Positions 15,470 to 24,476 of a DNA stretch of 64,000 bases are shown one piece after another; the stretch's first letter is position 1, and the number at the start of each line of letters is the position of its first letter. Source of the DNA: Candidatus Sumerlaeota bacterium. GTDB lineage: Bacteria > Sumerlaeota > Sumerlaeia > JAFGJS01. Made by a program: the position numbers and the translations under genes. Location of the stretch: positions 62,001 through 126,000 of the forward strand of contig JAFGJS010000054.1 in assembly GCA_016928995.1 (NCBI GenBank), given 5' to 3'. The notes under the pieces are model-generated. The model saw only the letters and a program-made list of their open reading frames with translations, was not told the DNA's origin and ran no database searches.

Positions 15470-18067
15470 TCAAGCAAAGCGGTTGAGAAAGGTGTTTAAT
15501 GCCTTGAGGAGCTCTTCGCGTGAAGCGTCGATCTTTTTCGCTGGAGGCAGGCTGTTGAGGAAGGTTTTGCCGTAGAATTTTCCGGTCACGCGGCGGTCAA
15601 GGATCAGCACGGCGCCGTAGTCGTCTTTATGGCGGATGAGGCGGCCGAAGCCTTGCTTGAAGCGGATCACGGCCTGTGGCACGCTGAATTCGAGAAAGGC
15701 GTTGCGGCCGTGGCGTTCGAGGTATTCCACGCGGGCTTGCAGGATCGGCTCGGTAGGCACGCGGAAGGGCAGGCGCGTGAGGATCAGCAGCGTGAGACTC
15801 TCGCCTTTCACGTCCACGCCTTCCCAGAAGCTCGACGTGGCAAAGAGCACCGAGTGCTTTTCGCGGCGGAAGCGGTCGAGCAGGCGATGACGGGATTCGC
15901 CGCCTTGCTTGTAGCAGGGGAAACCGAGCGCCTCGATCTTCAGGGCCAGCTGTTCGTGCATTTTGTCCATCAGCCGGTGCGAGGTGAAGAGCACAAAGGC
16001 GCGTCCGCGCGAGATGGGGATGGCGCGCAGGATCATCTCTTCGAGCTGCTGCTCGAAGCCGCGGGCGTTGGGTTCCGCGATGTCGCTGGGGATGCCGATG
16101 AGGCAACGGCTGGCGTAATCGAACGGCGTGTCGAGCGTCACCTGGCGGCATTCGCGCGGCGCGGTTTTTTCCGCGCCGGTGTTCATCAATTGCAGGCCCA
16201 CGCGCTGCAGGAAGTAGTCGAACTTGTTATCCACGGCGAGCGTGGCGGAGGTGAGCACGCAGGTTTTCACGACGTTGAAAAGCGTTTGGCGCAGGCCCTC
16301 GCTGATGTCGAGCGGCGCGGAGCAAAAATTCAGCGCTGGACGCCGATTGCCAAAGCCGTCGTCCGTCGCGCTCTTGCGGCCTTCGAACCAGCGGCAGACG
16401 TTTTCGTCTTCCGTGGCGAAAAGGCGGATGCCTTCATTGAAGGCGTTCAGCCGGCCCATCGCCGAATTCAGGTCCATCATGTTGCCGTACATCCACTCGG
16501 CGTCTTCGTCTTCCAGTCCGCGCAGCAGTTGCAGCGCTTTTTTCATGTCTTCGCTGAGCGCGCGGATCTGCCGGAACAGCTCGCGCGCGGCAGGCAGGAA
16601 CACCTGGCCCCAGAACGCGCTTTCCCCGGTTTCACGAGTCACGCGAAGCTGAAAGCTCGCCTGCTGATTTTTTTCCGCGCGAATGGCGCGCATGTAATCG
16701 CCCAGCGCTTCGTGAATCTGGTCGAATGTCTCGTTGACGCGCGTAGCGATTTCGTTGACCTGGGGCACGAGCCGTTCCCAGACGATTTCCTGGGCTTCGC
16801 GGAGAAAGGCCTCTTCGCGTTTCGCATAAAGCGAGGCGAGTTTTTGCGCGAGCGCGGGAAGCACGCCGCCCTGCGCCTTGCGCGGATTGTAAAGCCGCAG
16901 CAGCAGCCTTTGCATTCCGCGCCGCCCGGCGTGCGAGCCGAGGTAGCTCGTCGCGACTTCCTCCAGGTTGTGCGCCTCGTCGAGGATCACGCGCTTGTAC
17001 GGCGGCAGCAGGGCCATGCCGGAATAGTTTTCCGTTTCGCGGCGCAGTTGCAGGTCGGCCATCAGCAAATGATGATTCGTCACGATGACCTGCGCGCGCG
17101 AGGCGGCACGGCGGGACTTGAAGAAGAAGCAATCCTGGTAATGCGGACAGCGCAGCCGCATGCAGTTGTCCGTTTGCGATTGCACGCGCTCCCAGGTGTC
17201 CTCTTCCGGCTCGAAGGAAAGGTCGCTGAGCGAGCCGTCCTGCGTCGCGCTGAGCCATTCCTGGATGCGGCGCATTTCGTCCATCATGGTTTCGCCGAAG
17301 AGATCGAACTCTTCACGGGCATGCCGCGCCCGGCGGATGCTGACGTAATTGCCGCGCCCTTTCACCAGCACGGCGTCGAATTTCAGCCCGGCGAGATCGC
17401 GCAGGGCGGGGATGTCTTTGTGGATCAGCTGCTCTTGCAGGTTGATCGTGTTGGTGCTGATGACGACGCGCTCTTTGTTGCGCACGGCCCAGAGCACAGC
17501 GGGCGCGAGGTAGGCCAGCGATTTGCCGACGCCGGTGCCCGCTTCGATCACGGCGATTTCGCTGTTGTTGAACGCCTCGTTGACTTCCCGCGCCATCTCC
17601 AGCTGCTGCGGGCGCAGTTCGAAGTCGGGCATCTTGCGCGCGAGCGCTCCATCCGGACCGAAGATCGCCTCAATGTCCTTCGCGGGGATCGGCTCGGTTT
17701 CACGCAGGGGGAAGGGCTTGACGATCACGCGCACGGCGTCCACGGCGTTGTTGACGATGAACGATCCGACGCCGAGATCGGAGAGTTCCGACGACACATT
17801 GATGTCGGCGGGCGAGGGTTCAAGTCCGCCGGAGGGGTGGTTGTGGATCACCACGTCGCCCCATTGGGCCTGGTGGATCGTAGCGGGCACGGCGCCGTCG
17901 TCGCCAAAGGCGAAGGCATCGACGTCCGTTACGAGGCCGTGTTCATCGACCTTGCCGACAAAGAAAACTTCCACGCCGTTGTTGCGGGCGATGATTTCCT
18001 TCATCGCGGACCGGCAGCCGGCGTTGATGTGGTCCTCAATGGCGAAAGCGGATGTCGTCGGATTCAT
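15470..18067 (-). CDS. JAB (RadC-like) domain fused to DinG/XPD-type helicase
   Basis: 865 aa. The start at 18067 (MNPTTSAFAIEDH) is chosen because the longer frame to 18247 enters the divergent EEP gene. Residues 8-120 form a JAB/JAMM-like domain: E33, H75-N-H77, S85 and D88 in HNHPSGGLEPSPAD, as in RadC proteins. The helicase follows: Walker A EAGTGVGKS (175-183), DEAH box VILDEAHN, and C-terminal motifs SSFWEGVDVKG and FGRLIRHKDD. DinG-type helicases unwind DNA using a [4Fe-4S] cluster held by four Cys. Three are present in NCMRLRCPHYQDC, but the usual first Cys after KGRxNY is Ser here (KGRGNYVS). It may therefore have an altered cluster. The role is probably DNA repair or replication restart. 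The JAB-helicase fusion is unusual. Confidence 0.9.
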   Translation of the reverse strand: MNPTTSAFAIEDHINAGCRSAMKEIIARNNGVEVFFVGKVDEHGLVTDVDAFAFGDDGAVPATIHQAQWGDVVIHNHPSGGLEPSPADINVSSELSDLGVGSFIVNNAVDAVRVIVKPFPLRETEPIPAKDIEAIFGPDGALARKMPDFELRPQQLEMAREVNEAFNNSEIAVIEAGTGVGKSLAYLAPAVLWAVRNKERVVISTNTINLQEQLIHKDIPALRDLAGLKFDAVLVKGRGNYVSIRRARHAREEFDLFGETMMDEMRRIQEWLSATQDGSLSDLSFEPEEDTWERVQSQTDNCMRLRCPHYQDCFFFKSRRAASRAQVIVTNHHLLMADLQLRRETENYSGMALLPPYKRVILDEAHNLEEVATSYLGSHAGRRGMQRLLLRLYNPRKAQGGVLPALAQKLASLYAKREEAFLREAQEIVWERLVPQVNEIATRVNETFDQIHEALGDYMRAIRAEKNQQASFQLRVTRETGESAFWGQVFLPAARELFRQIRALSEDMKKALQLLRGLEDEDAEWMYGNMMDLNSAMGRLNAFNEGIRLFATEDENVCRWFEGRKSATDDGFGNRRPALNFCSAPLDISEGLRQTLFNVVKTCVLTSATLAVDNKFDYFLQRVGLQLMNTGAEKTAPRECRQVTLDTPFDYASRCLIGIPSDIAEPNARGFEQQLEEMILRAIPISRGRAFVLFTSHRLMDKMHEQLALKIEALGFPCYKQGGESRHRLLDRFRREKHSVLFATSSFWEGVDVKGESLTLLILTRLPFRVPTEPILQARVEYLERHGRNAFLEFSVPQAVIRFKQGFGRLIRHKDDYGAVLILDRRVTGKFYGKTFLNSLPPAKKIDASREELLKALNTFLNRFA

Positions 18068-18202
18068 TTTTGGACGTTCGGCTTGCGTGCAATTAAAGCT
18101 GGAAAGTATCATCCGGCTCTCAGCACAATCAATGTCCAAATGAACCCGTGAAAATTGCGCATTGCCCATTGAAAATTGGAAATTGACCTCGGAAGGAACA
18201 AA

Positions 18203-18928
18203 ATGCCTGCGACTCAGCTGAAAATTCTGACTTACAACCTGCATCACGGCGAGGGATTGGACAAGGTCATCGATCTGGAGCGCATCGGGCGGCTGATCCG
18301 CGAGAGCAGGGCGGACATCGTGGCGCTGCAGGAGATCGACCGCGGTTGCCAGCGCACCGGCGGCGTGGATCAGTTCGCAGAGTACGAGCGGCTGTCCGGG
18401 ATGCGCGGCGTGTTCGGCAAGAGCATCGATTACCAGGGCGGCGAATACGGGCTTGGCGTGCTGTCGCGCTTTCCGGCGCGCGCGGTGGAGAGCGTGATGC
18501 TGCCCAGGCGCGAGGGGCGCGAGCGGCGGCAGTTGTTCGTCACGAAGGTCGCATTAAGCGATGCGGACAAGCTGCTTTTCATCGACACGCATCTCGATTT
18601 CGACGAGCAGAACGATACGGACCGGATGAAGTCGATGGACGTGCTGGACGATTGGCTGGCGGCGCAGCCGGCGGAGACGCCGATGCTGCTGTGCGGCGAT
18701 TTCAATTCACGGCCGGACACGCCGGTGCTGGAGCGGATCCGGCGGCATTGGAGCGTGGCGGGCGGCGATGCGCAGCAATTGACCTTTCCGGCGAACGCGC
18801 CGGTTGAGACGATCGATTACATTTGCCTGCGTCCGGCGGAGCGATGGAATGTTGTGAAGTATGAGGTGATCGAAGAGCCCGTGGCGAGTGATCACCGGCC
18901 GGTGTTGGTCGAGATTGAGCTTGCCTGA
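18203..18928 (+). CDS. Endonuclease/exonuclease/phosphatase (EEP) family protein
   Basis: 241 aa from the ATG at 18203, which has a GGAAGGAAC ribosome site; the upstream ATG at 18176 lacks one. EEP-fold motifs are complete: LTYNLHHG (metal Asn), ALQEID (metal Glu), FIDTHLD (catalytic His), LCGDFNSRP (Asp and Asn), and the terminal ASDHRPVLVEIE (Asp-His). Family members cleave phosphodiesters in DNA, lipids or small molecules. There is no signal peptide in this reading, so a cytosolic hydrolase is likely. It is divergent from the JAB-DinG helicase with a 135-base shared promoter region, so a DNA-repair link is possible but unproven. Confidence 0.9.
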   Translation: MPATQLKILTYNLHHGEGLDKVIDLERIGRLIRESRADIVALQEIDRGCQRTGGVDQFAEYERLSGMRGVFGKSIDYQGGEYGLGVLSRFPARAVESVMLPRREGRERRQLFVTKVALSDADKLLFIDTHLDFDEQNDTDRMKSMDVLDDWLAAQPAETPMLLCGDFNSRPDTPVLERIRRHWSVAGGDAQQLTFPANAPVETIDYICLRPAERWNVVKYEVIEEPVASDHRPVLVEIELA

Positions 18929-18932
18929 TGCG

Positions 18933-19481
18933 CTACGGCGCTCGCTCGCTTTGCAGATAACGAGTCGTGATGAAAATCTGCACTTCTCCCGAGGCCGGAT
19001 TGATTTCAAGATCCGCGGAGGTTTCTTCATTCGGCTTGTCATCGCTGCGCAGCGGCCCCGCATGATAGCGGACCTTGGAGTCGTCTCCGCCGTCTATTTT
19101 CTCCAGCAACGTGGTTGAATCCTGAATCCATGCGTGCATATCGCCGAAGTCCATTTTGAAACTCACCGTGATTGTTTGCGAGTCTTCGGAGCTCCGGGAA
19201 GTAAAAACTCGAAGATCGCTGGTTGATCGTGGCAGATCGGCCAGTTGCAGTTTTTGTTGCACATCCGGCCAATCCCCTGAGGAACGACCGATGAAATTGA
19301 AAAAATGTCTCTGCTGCTGCTGCACGTTTTGAATTCTGTTTTCCATCGCGCGTTGATGCGAGAGGCGCGATGCAAACATCGCGCCAACGCCGCAGACGCA
19401 CAACAGGAAGACCGGCAGCACGACAAGGATCGTCACAATGATCAATACTTTCAACGGCGATGATGAATTGGATTGCGGCAT
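18933..19481 (-). CDS. Membrane-anchored protein of unknown function
   Basis: 182 aa. One strong hydrophobic segment (about residues 11-34, VLIIVTILVVLPVFLLCVCG) near the N-terminus, then a mostly polar domain predicted outside the membrane. The topology and the pattern of the polar part resemble the neighbour at 19493, from which it is separated by 11 bases, so the two are probably a co-transcribed, duplicated pair. The C-terminal part contains acidic and beta-strand-like sequence. I know no family name for it. It converges closely with the EEP gene, with only four bases between stop codons. Confidence 0.75.
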   Translation of the reverse strand: MPQSNSSSPLKVLIIVTILVVLPVFLLCVCGVGAMFASRLSHQRAMENRIQNVQQQQRHFFNFIGRSSGDWPDVQQKLQLADLPRSTSDLRVFTSRSSEDSQTITVSFKMDFGDMHAWIQDSTTLLEKIDGGDDSKVRYHAGPLRSDDKPNEETSADLEINPASGEVQIFITTRYLQSERAP

Positions 19482-19492
19482 CAGTCTGTATT

Positions 19493-20086
19493 CTAAAAAT
19501 CGGCGCTATCGGGCACAAATTGTTTCAATGGAACAAATAAAACTGTCACCGTTTGGCGTTTATCGTCAACGGTTACGTTGAAAGTATAATTCGTCTTCGG
19601 TTGCACTGGACCATAGATGCGCATGTTGGGTATGTCTTGCATCGGCTCCAGATTGCAAATCGACGGACTGGCCGCAATCCAATCCGCGATGCCGTCTTTT
19701 GAGGCTGTGAAAGCCATCGATTTCGTTCCAGCGACGCTTGAATTGGTCAATTCCACCATATTCACCGATGTCGTGTCCGCTGGCAGCGGCGCCAATTGCA
19801 TTAATTGACAGAACTCAACGATGCTCTGATGCTGCAATTCTTCCGCGCCCAATCCATCTCCAAGAGTGTTCGCGGAAAACACCGTTTTCATACTTGTTTG
19901 CCCATTCTGCGGAGCTCCGAGTTTTGTGATGATGTCTTGCGTCGTGTTTTGAATCTGATGGCCAAAAAAAGTGAAAATGCCGATCAGAACGAGCGGTGCC
20001 ACGCACATCATCAAGGCGGCAAGGCCGCAGACGAGCGCGACGATTTTGAATACCTGATTGTTGGAAGACGTATTCTTTTCCGTCAT
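19493..20086 (-). CDS. Membrane-anchored protein of unknown function, related to neighbour
   Basis: 197 aa starting MTEKNTSSNNQVFK. A single membrane segment (about 14-42, VALVCGLAALMMCVAPLVLI) is followed by an extracytoplasmic polar domain with KTVFSANTLGDG and a C-terminal beta-rich part (NYTFNVTVDDKRQTVTVLFV). Both this and the next gene contain a WxD/ADWIAASPS or AWIQDSTT-like segment and similar ends, which supports distant relationship. The ATG has a GGATGCG-like weak ribosome site. No recognised family. Confidence 0.75.
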   Translation of the reverse strand: MTEKNTSSNNQVFKIVALVCGLAALMMCVAPLVLIGIFTFFGHQIQNTTQDIITKLGAPQNGQTSMKTVFSANTLGDGLGAEELQHQSIVEFCQLMQLAPLPADTTSVNMVELTNSSVAGTKSMAFTASKDGIADWIAASPSICNLEPMQDIPNMRIYGPVQPKTNYTFNVTVDDKRQTVTVLFVPLKQFVPDSADF

Positions 20087-20208
20087 GGCGCATCCTTTAC
20101 GCTGGGGTCTTAATCAATTAGACATGATGTTTGAATTTTTGTTGTTGATTGCATGCGAAAAAATTAATGTACCATTCTTTAACGGAGCGAATGCAAGGAT
20201 CAAATCGT

Positions 20209-21261
20209 GTGAGCAAGCAAGCCAAACCATACCTGATCGGCCGGCCGCTGCTGGAGTTGCACGCGGACGCGGATCGCGCGGGGCACAAGGGCTTTCGCGC
20301 GAAGCAACTCTATGGCTGGCTGTATCGCAACAAGATCCGCGACATCGACGAGCCGTCGAACCTGTCCGCGGATTACCGGGAGTTCGTGCGCGAGCATTAC
20401 GAGTGGGGCGGCGTGGAGATCGCGCAGACGCTGCTGTCGAAGGACGGCTCGCGCAAGTTCGCCTTTCGCCTGAACGACGGGAAGCTGGTGGAGGGGGTGC
20501 TGATTCCCGACGCCGGCCGGCAGACGCTGTGCATCTCGTCGCAGGTGGGGTGCGCGGCGGATTGCAAGTTTTGCCGCACGGCGCAAATGGGGCTGGTGCG
20601 GCAGCTGCGCGCGGATGAGATCGTGGACCAGGTGCGTGTCGTGGAGCGGCTGATCGCGCCGGAGGGGGCTGGCGTGACGAACATCGTGTTCATGGGCATG
20701 GGCGAGCCGCTGCATAACCTGAAGGCGCTGATTCCGGCGCTGCGGCTGCTGGGTTCGCCGGACGCGTTCGCCATCTCGACGCGGCGGATCACGGTGAGCA
20801 CGGCGGGGCATGTGCCGGGGATCGACGAGCTGGCAGAGGCGCAGACCAACGCGAGCCTGGCGGTTTCGCTGAACGCGACGACGGACAAGCAGCGTTCGCA
20901 AATCATGCCGATCAATGAGCGCTATCCGATTGAGGCGGTGCTGGAGGCGTGCCGGCGTTTTCCGCTGCATAACCGGCGGCGCATCACCTTCGAGTACGTG
21001 ATGCTGGGCGGCTTCAACGACACGGACGCGGACGCGAAGCGGCTGGTGAAATTGCTGAACGGCATTCCGCACAAAATCAACCTGATTCCATGGAATCCCG
21101 ATCCGGCATTGCCGTTCAAGCGCCCAGAGCCTAAGCGCGTCGAGGCGTTCCAGCAGATTTTGCTCGACCGCCACGAGAGCGCCTTCATCCGCCACAGCAA
21201 AGGCCTGGACGTAAACGGCGCCTGCGGTCAACTGGCGACGCAGCTGCAGGCGGGAGATTGA
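20209..21261 (+). CDS. rlmN: Dual-specificity 23S rRNA/tRNA adenine C2-methyltransferase RlmN
   Basis: 350 aa from a GTG at 20209 (VSKQAKPYLIGRP) with AAGGA upstream; an ATG at 20149 would add 20 poorly conserved residues. RlmN is a radical-SAM enzyme that methylates A2503 of 23S rRNA and A37 of some tRNAs. Visible motifs: the cluster CAADCKFC, NIVFMGMGEPLHN, ITVSTAGHVPGI, LAVSLNATTDKQR, and a late Cys near the C-terminus in VNGACGQL that matches the methyl-carrying cysteine. It stands alone on the plus strand. Its A37 target is of interest because the tRNA-like genes in this window lack A37. Call is firm. Confidence 0.95.
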   Translation: MSKQAKPYLIGRPLLELHADADRAGHKGFRAKQLYGWLYRNKIRDIDEPSNLSADYREFVREHYEWGGVEIAQTLLSKDGSRKFAFRLNDGKLVEGVLIPDAGRQTLCISSQVGCAADCKFCRTAQMGLVRQLRADEIVDQVRVVERLIAPEGAGVTNIVFMGMGEPLHNLKALIPALRLLGSPDAFAISTRRITVSTAGHVPGIDELAEAQTNASLAVSLNATTDKQRSQIMPINERYPIEAVLEACRRFPLHNRRRITFEYVMLGGFNDTDADAKRLVKLLNGIPHKINLIPWNPDPALPFKRPEPKRVEAFQQILLDRHESAFIRHSKGLDVNGACGQLATQLQAGD

Positions 21262-21372
21262 TGCGCGCCTTTTCTTAACGCAAAACGCGGAGACGCGAAG
21301 AGGGATCGATGAAGGATCGATTATTTTCGTCGTTATTGCCAAAAAAAAAGATCCGTCGAATTTGAAAAAAAA

Positions 21373-22860
21373 TTACAAATGGCCGTAATAGCGGGCGAGC
21401 TTGTCGAGGATTATATTTTGCGCGTCGCGCGCCTTCCAGGATTCGGCGTCATTCACCAGGATGCTGAAAGTGAATATCGTTCCTTTGGGCGTGATGTAGT
21501 ATCCGGATAGCGTCGAAACGCCATTCAGCGTGCCGGTTTTGCCATACACGCGCCCCTTCAAACGGGAACTCGTCATGCGCCCCTTCAGCGTGCCTTTGCT
21601 ACCCGAAAGCGCCAGCGAGTCTTTAAACGTCTGGAAATGCGGCTGCGTCGTCTCCCATTGCAGCATACGGATGATCGAATCCGCGGTGCACAAATTATCA
21701 CGGCTCAGACCGCTGCCGTCCTCCGGAACCACATATCGGATTGGCACACCGATCTGATCCAGGAATTCCAGTTCCGCCTTGCGCGTATTTTCATACGAGC
21801 CCAGCCCATACAGCCGCCGCGAAATCGACTGATAGACCTGCTCCGTGATGACATTGTTGCTGCGCTGATTCATCAGCGGCAGCAAATCTTTCAGTGGAGG
21901 CGAGATATAAACATCCAGACGCTTCCCCTGGGCTTCCGGCGCGCTATAAACCACGCGCACGTCGCCCTGAACGAAAATTCCGTTTTCCTTCAGCAGCTCC
22001 TTAAAGACCTTGCCGGCCACGAGCGCGGGATTGCGCAGCGCCACCAGCCGCGTCTCGCTCGACTGCCCCAACGGTTTTTTGCCATCGATGGTGATGATAT
22101 CGCCATTCCGCTCGCGGGAAATTCGCAGGGTGTTGGCCGAACGCTTGGAGCCGTTCTTGGCGTTGTTAATGAGCAAAACGAGGGAGTATGCTGGGATCGT
22201 GCTCACTCGCACCGGCTGATTTTCGCCGTAACCCGCTTTGACCTGGACCGCGATGGCGTTTTCCGAAAAAGACAGACAGCATGGCCGGGCAGCGTATTGC
22301 ACCACGTAATCATCCGGCAAGCCGCTCACCGCGTCGTGATCGTTGGTGAAAGCCGAGCAATCCACTACGATCCCGTCATGCACATACTTGATTCCAGCCC
22401 GCTTGACCGCGTCCACGAATTGCTCCAGCGGCTTGGTGCGCGAACCTCCATCAAAGCGGGGATTGCAAAAGGTCGGATCGCCGCTCCCCACAACGCGCAG
22501 AGCTCCGCGCAGATGCCCATCCTCGGAGATCGCCCCGTCGGCAAAGAGCTCAGTCTGATAAGTGTACTGTTCGCCGAGCTTTTCCAGCGCCAGCAGGCTG
22601 GTGAAAAGCTTCCGGTTCGACGCCGGAACCAGTTTTCGAAGGGAGTTTTCCTCGTAGAGCGACTGCCCCGTTGAGGCGTTGCGAATGGCAATGCCCCAGT
22701 TTGTGTTTTTACTGGAGCCCTTTTTAACAATCGAATCGATATCAGCCTTGAATTTCGCGTTCGGCGCGCTGGAGGCCTGCGCGGCGGAGGGGCTTCCAAG
22801 AACCAGAATGATTTGCAGTAAAACGAGAAAACACAGGTGAAACGATGGAGATTTGCGCAT
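21373..22860 (-). CDS. dacB: D-alanyl-D-alanine carboxypeptidase/endopeptidase (PBP4, DacB family)
   Basis: 495 aa from the ATG at 22860, chosen for its AAGGAAG ribosome site. The N-terminus is a signal peptide (hydrophobic core FLVLLQIILVLG, then SPSAAQA). The three serine-acyl-enzyme motifs are present: SNRK (S81-K84), SNN in MNQRSNNV, and KTG in YGKTGTLN. PBP4-type enzymes trim peptidoglycan peptides in the periplasm. A large insertion between SxxK and SxN, as in class C PBPs, is present. This supports a cell with peptidoglycan and an outer compartment. Monocistronic by spacing. Confidence 0.94.
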   Translation of the reverse strand: MRKSPSFHLCFLVLLQIILVLGSPSAAQASSAPNAKFKADIDSIVKKGSSKNTNWGIAIRNASTGQSLYEENSLRKLVPASNRKLFTSLLALEKLGEQYTYQTELFADGAISEDGHLRGALRVVGSGDPTFCNPRFDGGSRTKPLEQFVDAVKRAGIKYVHDGIVVDCSAFTNDHDAVSGLPDDYVVQYAARPCCLSFSENAIAVQVKAGYGENQPVRVSTIPAYSLVLLINNAKNGSKRSANTLRISRERNGDIITIDGKKPLGQSSETRLVALRNPALVAGKVFKELLKENGIFVQGDVRVVYSAPEAQGKRLDVYISPPLKDLLPLMNQRSNNVITEQVYQSISRRLYGLGSYENTRKAELEFLDQIGVPIRYVVPEDGSGLSRDNLCTADSIIRMLQWETTQPHFQTFKDSLALSGSKGTLKGRMTSSRLKGRVYGKTGTLNGVSTLSGYYITPKGTIFTFSILVNDAESWKARDAQNIILDKLARYYGHL

Positions 22861-23095
22861 GAAACAGCTTCCTTTGTGCATCAGCGGGATCGGGAGTCTT
22901 TTACGACGTCAGCTCAAAAAGAGCGAATTCTAGTTGCCTGCGGCGCTGTTTTTGCCGATAATTATTTATATATCGTGAACGAATCGCGTTTTTTTCAGTA
23001 TTCTTATATAACGCAGAACAGTTTTACTGTCAAACGAAATGCCGTGAATGGCATCTCGCGCGATATTTTTTATAGAGACTAAAGAGCATTAATAT

Positions 23096-23524
23096 ATGGT
23101 AGACACAAAGAACAGCAATTTCGATGAACTGGAGCTCCCGGTTCATGTGGTGGTGAAAGCCGCGCGCGGCGCACCGCCCTTTTTGCGCTTTGAGGGCTGC
23201 TGTATCGCAATCAACGGCGACCGCGCTGTCTGTTTGATCGATCGTTTCAAAACGCAATACTTCAACGACCTGACGACGGATTTCCGTTACGTCGAAATTT
23301 GCCCCGACGCTTCCGGCGGGCCTCTGCCGCGCAAGCTCCGCGGCCGCATCACCGGATTGCGCTATCATCGCCACGAGCTGCCGCTATGCAAGATCGCCAT
23401 CAAGCTGGAAAGCGCTCCCGCATCGCTGCCATACGCCCTGCAACGCTACCTCAAGAAGATCCAGCGCGCCACGCAACGCGAAGCCTCGCGTCCCAATCTT
23501 GAAGTCACTCCGCTGGGCTTCTGA
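23096..23524 (+). CDS. Unrecognised 142-aa protein, possibly beta-barrel-like
   Basis: Compact protein without signal peptide or membrane helix, starting MVDTKNSNFDELELP. It has strand-rich regions (VHVVVKAARG, DRAVCLIDRF, ICKIAIKLES-like end) and a basic C-terminal helix. The last part (GRITGLRY...CKIAIKLE) is faintly like the end of PilZ domains, but the RxxxR and D/NxSxxG signature is not clear, so I do not assign it. The ATG follows TTAATAT without an obvious ribosome site. Convergent with the membrane protein at 23536. Confidence 0.6.
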   Translation: MVDTKNSNFDELELPVHVVVKAARGAPPFLRFEGCCIAINGDRAVCLIDRFKTQYFNDLTTDFRYVEICPDASGGPLPRKLRGRITGLRYHRHELPLCKIAIKLESAPASLPYALQRYLKKIQRATQREASRPNLEVTPLGF

Positions 23525-23535
23525 CGCTTCAAAGG

Positions 23536-24291
23536 TCATTCAAACCGGTAATACGCCCGAGCCGCACAGGCGAACTCGCGCCGCATCAGCATCACGCTGA
23601 TCCAAAGCGGAGCCGCCGCACACAACGTTGAAAGCAACAACACAACAAGCCACGGCGTCGCCGGCATCCACTGCCCCAGCTGCCTCACGAATATCGTCGA
23701 ATGCAGCAACTCCAGCATATCCGGCGCCACGTCCATCACGCACAGCAACGCCCCGCACCACGCCAGCGGTCCGATATACATCATCGCCCGCATCGGCGAC
23801 GGACGGCAGCTGTAACGCAGCATACGGCAAAGCACAGCGAGATCCAGAACCTGCGCCGCCACCATCGCGGCGATCAATCCGGCCATCACGCCATACATCT
23901 GAAAAATACGCAACGGCCCGGAATAATACCGCTGCGCCTCGGAAGGATGCAGCGCCACAAAAGCCGTCACCAGCGCCAGCGTCACGATCAACGGCGCCAA
24001 GCAACGCCACACTCGCTCACGCATGCGCCGCCGCAGATACCCCTCCGCCGGCAGCAACGTCACCGCCAGCTGCTCCCGCACCTCCGTTCCGCTCAGACGC
24101 AGCACCTCCGGCATCATGCAAAACATCATCCAAATCGCCGTGATCATCCCCATCGTCTTCAGCGCGAACCACGCATGCCGCAGGTCCGGATCCTTCACGC
24201 AAGTCATATGCGCCAGATAAATCGCCAGCGCAATCATCGCCCCGTCCGCGATCGCCTCATAAATCCGGCTTTCCCGTGTGCTGATCTCCAT
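23536..24291 (-). CDS. Polytopic membrane protein of unknown function
   Basis: About 251 aa from the ATG at 24291, which follows a GGAAGGGAGGG sequence; longer starts at 24333 or 24372 are possible. I count about six hydrophobic segments: AIADGAMIALAIYLAHM, ALKTMGMITAIWMMFCMM, APLIVTLALVTAFVAL, YGVMAGLIAAMVAAQVL, IGPLAWCGALLCVM and TPWLVVLLLSTLCAA. No transporter or enzyme motif recognised. Converges with the 23096 gene with a gap of 11 bases. Function unknown. Confidence 0.7.
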   Translation of the reverse strand: MEISTRESRIYEAIADGAMIALAIYLAHMTCVKDPDLRHAWFALKTMGMITAIWMMFCMMPEVLRLSGTEVREQLAVTLLPAEGYLRRRMRERVWRCLAPLIVTLALVTAFVALHPSEAQRYYSGPLRIFQMYGVMAGLIAAMVAAQVLDLAVLCRMLRYSCRPSPMRAMMYIGPLAWCGALLCVMDVAPDMLELLHSTIFVRQLGQWMPATPWLVVLLLSTLCAAAPLWISVMLMRREFACAARAYYRFE

Positions 24292-24476
24292 CGCCTCGCC
24301 CTCCCTTCCGCGCAGCTCAAAAACTCCCGCCATACGATACTTAGACCCCGCGCACACAAAAAAGTTCTGCAAGATTCGAGCGGATCATTATAATGCCTCT
24401 TTGCCGCCGGAAAGCGACCTGAAGGGCCGCACGACGCAAAGCACAGCGCAAGCGCAACGCACACAGCCCTGGATCC

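Noticed and set aside
15629-18151. 840-codon plus-strand open frame
   Set aside because: It is the mirror of the JAB-DinG helicase gene, with no ribosome site and no known motif, and its composition follows the codon pattern of the minus-strand gene.
20200-21342. 380-codon minus-strand frame
   Set aside because: Antisense to rlmN, whose radical-SAM motifs leave no doubt about the coding strand.
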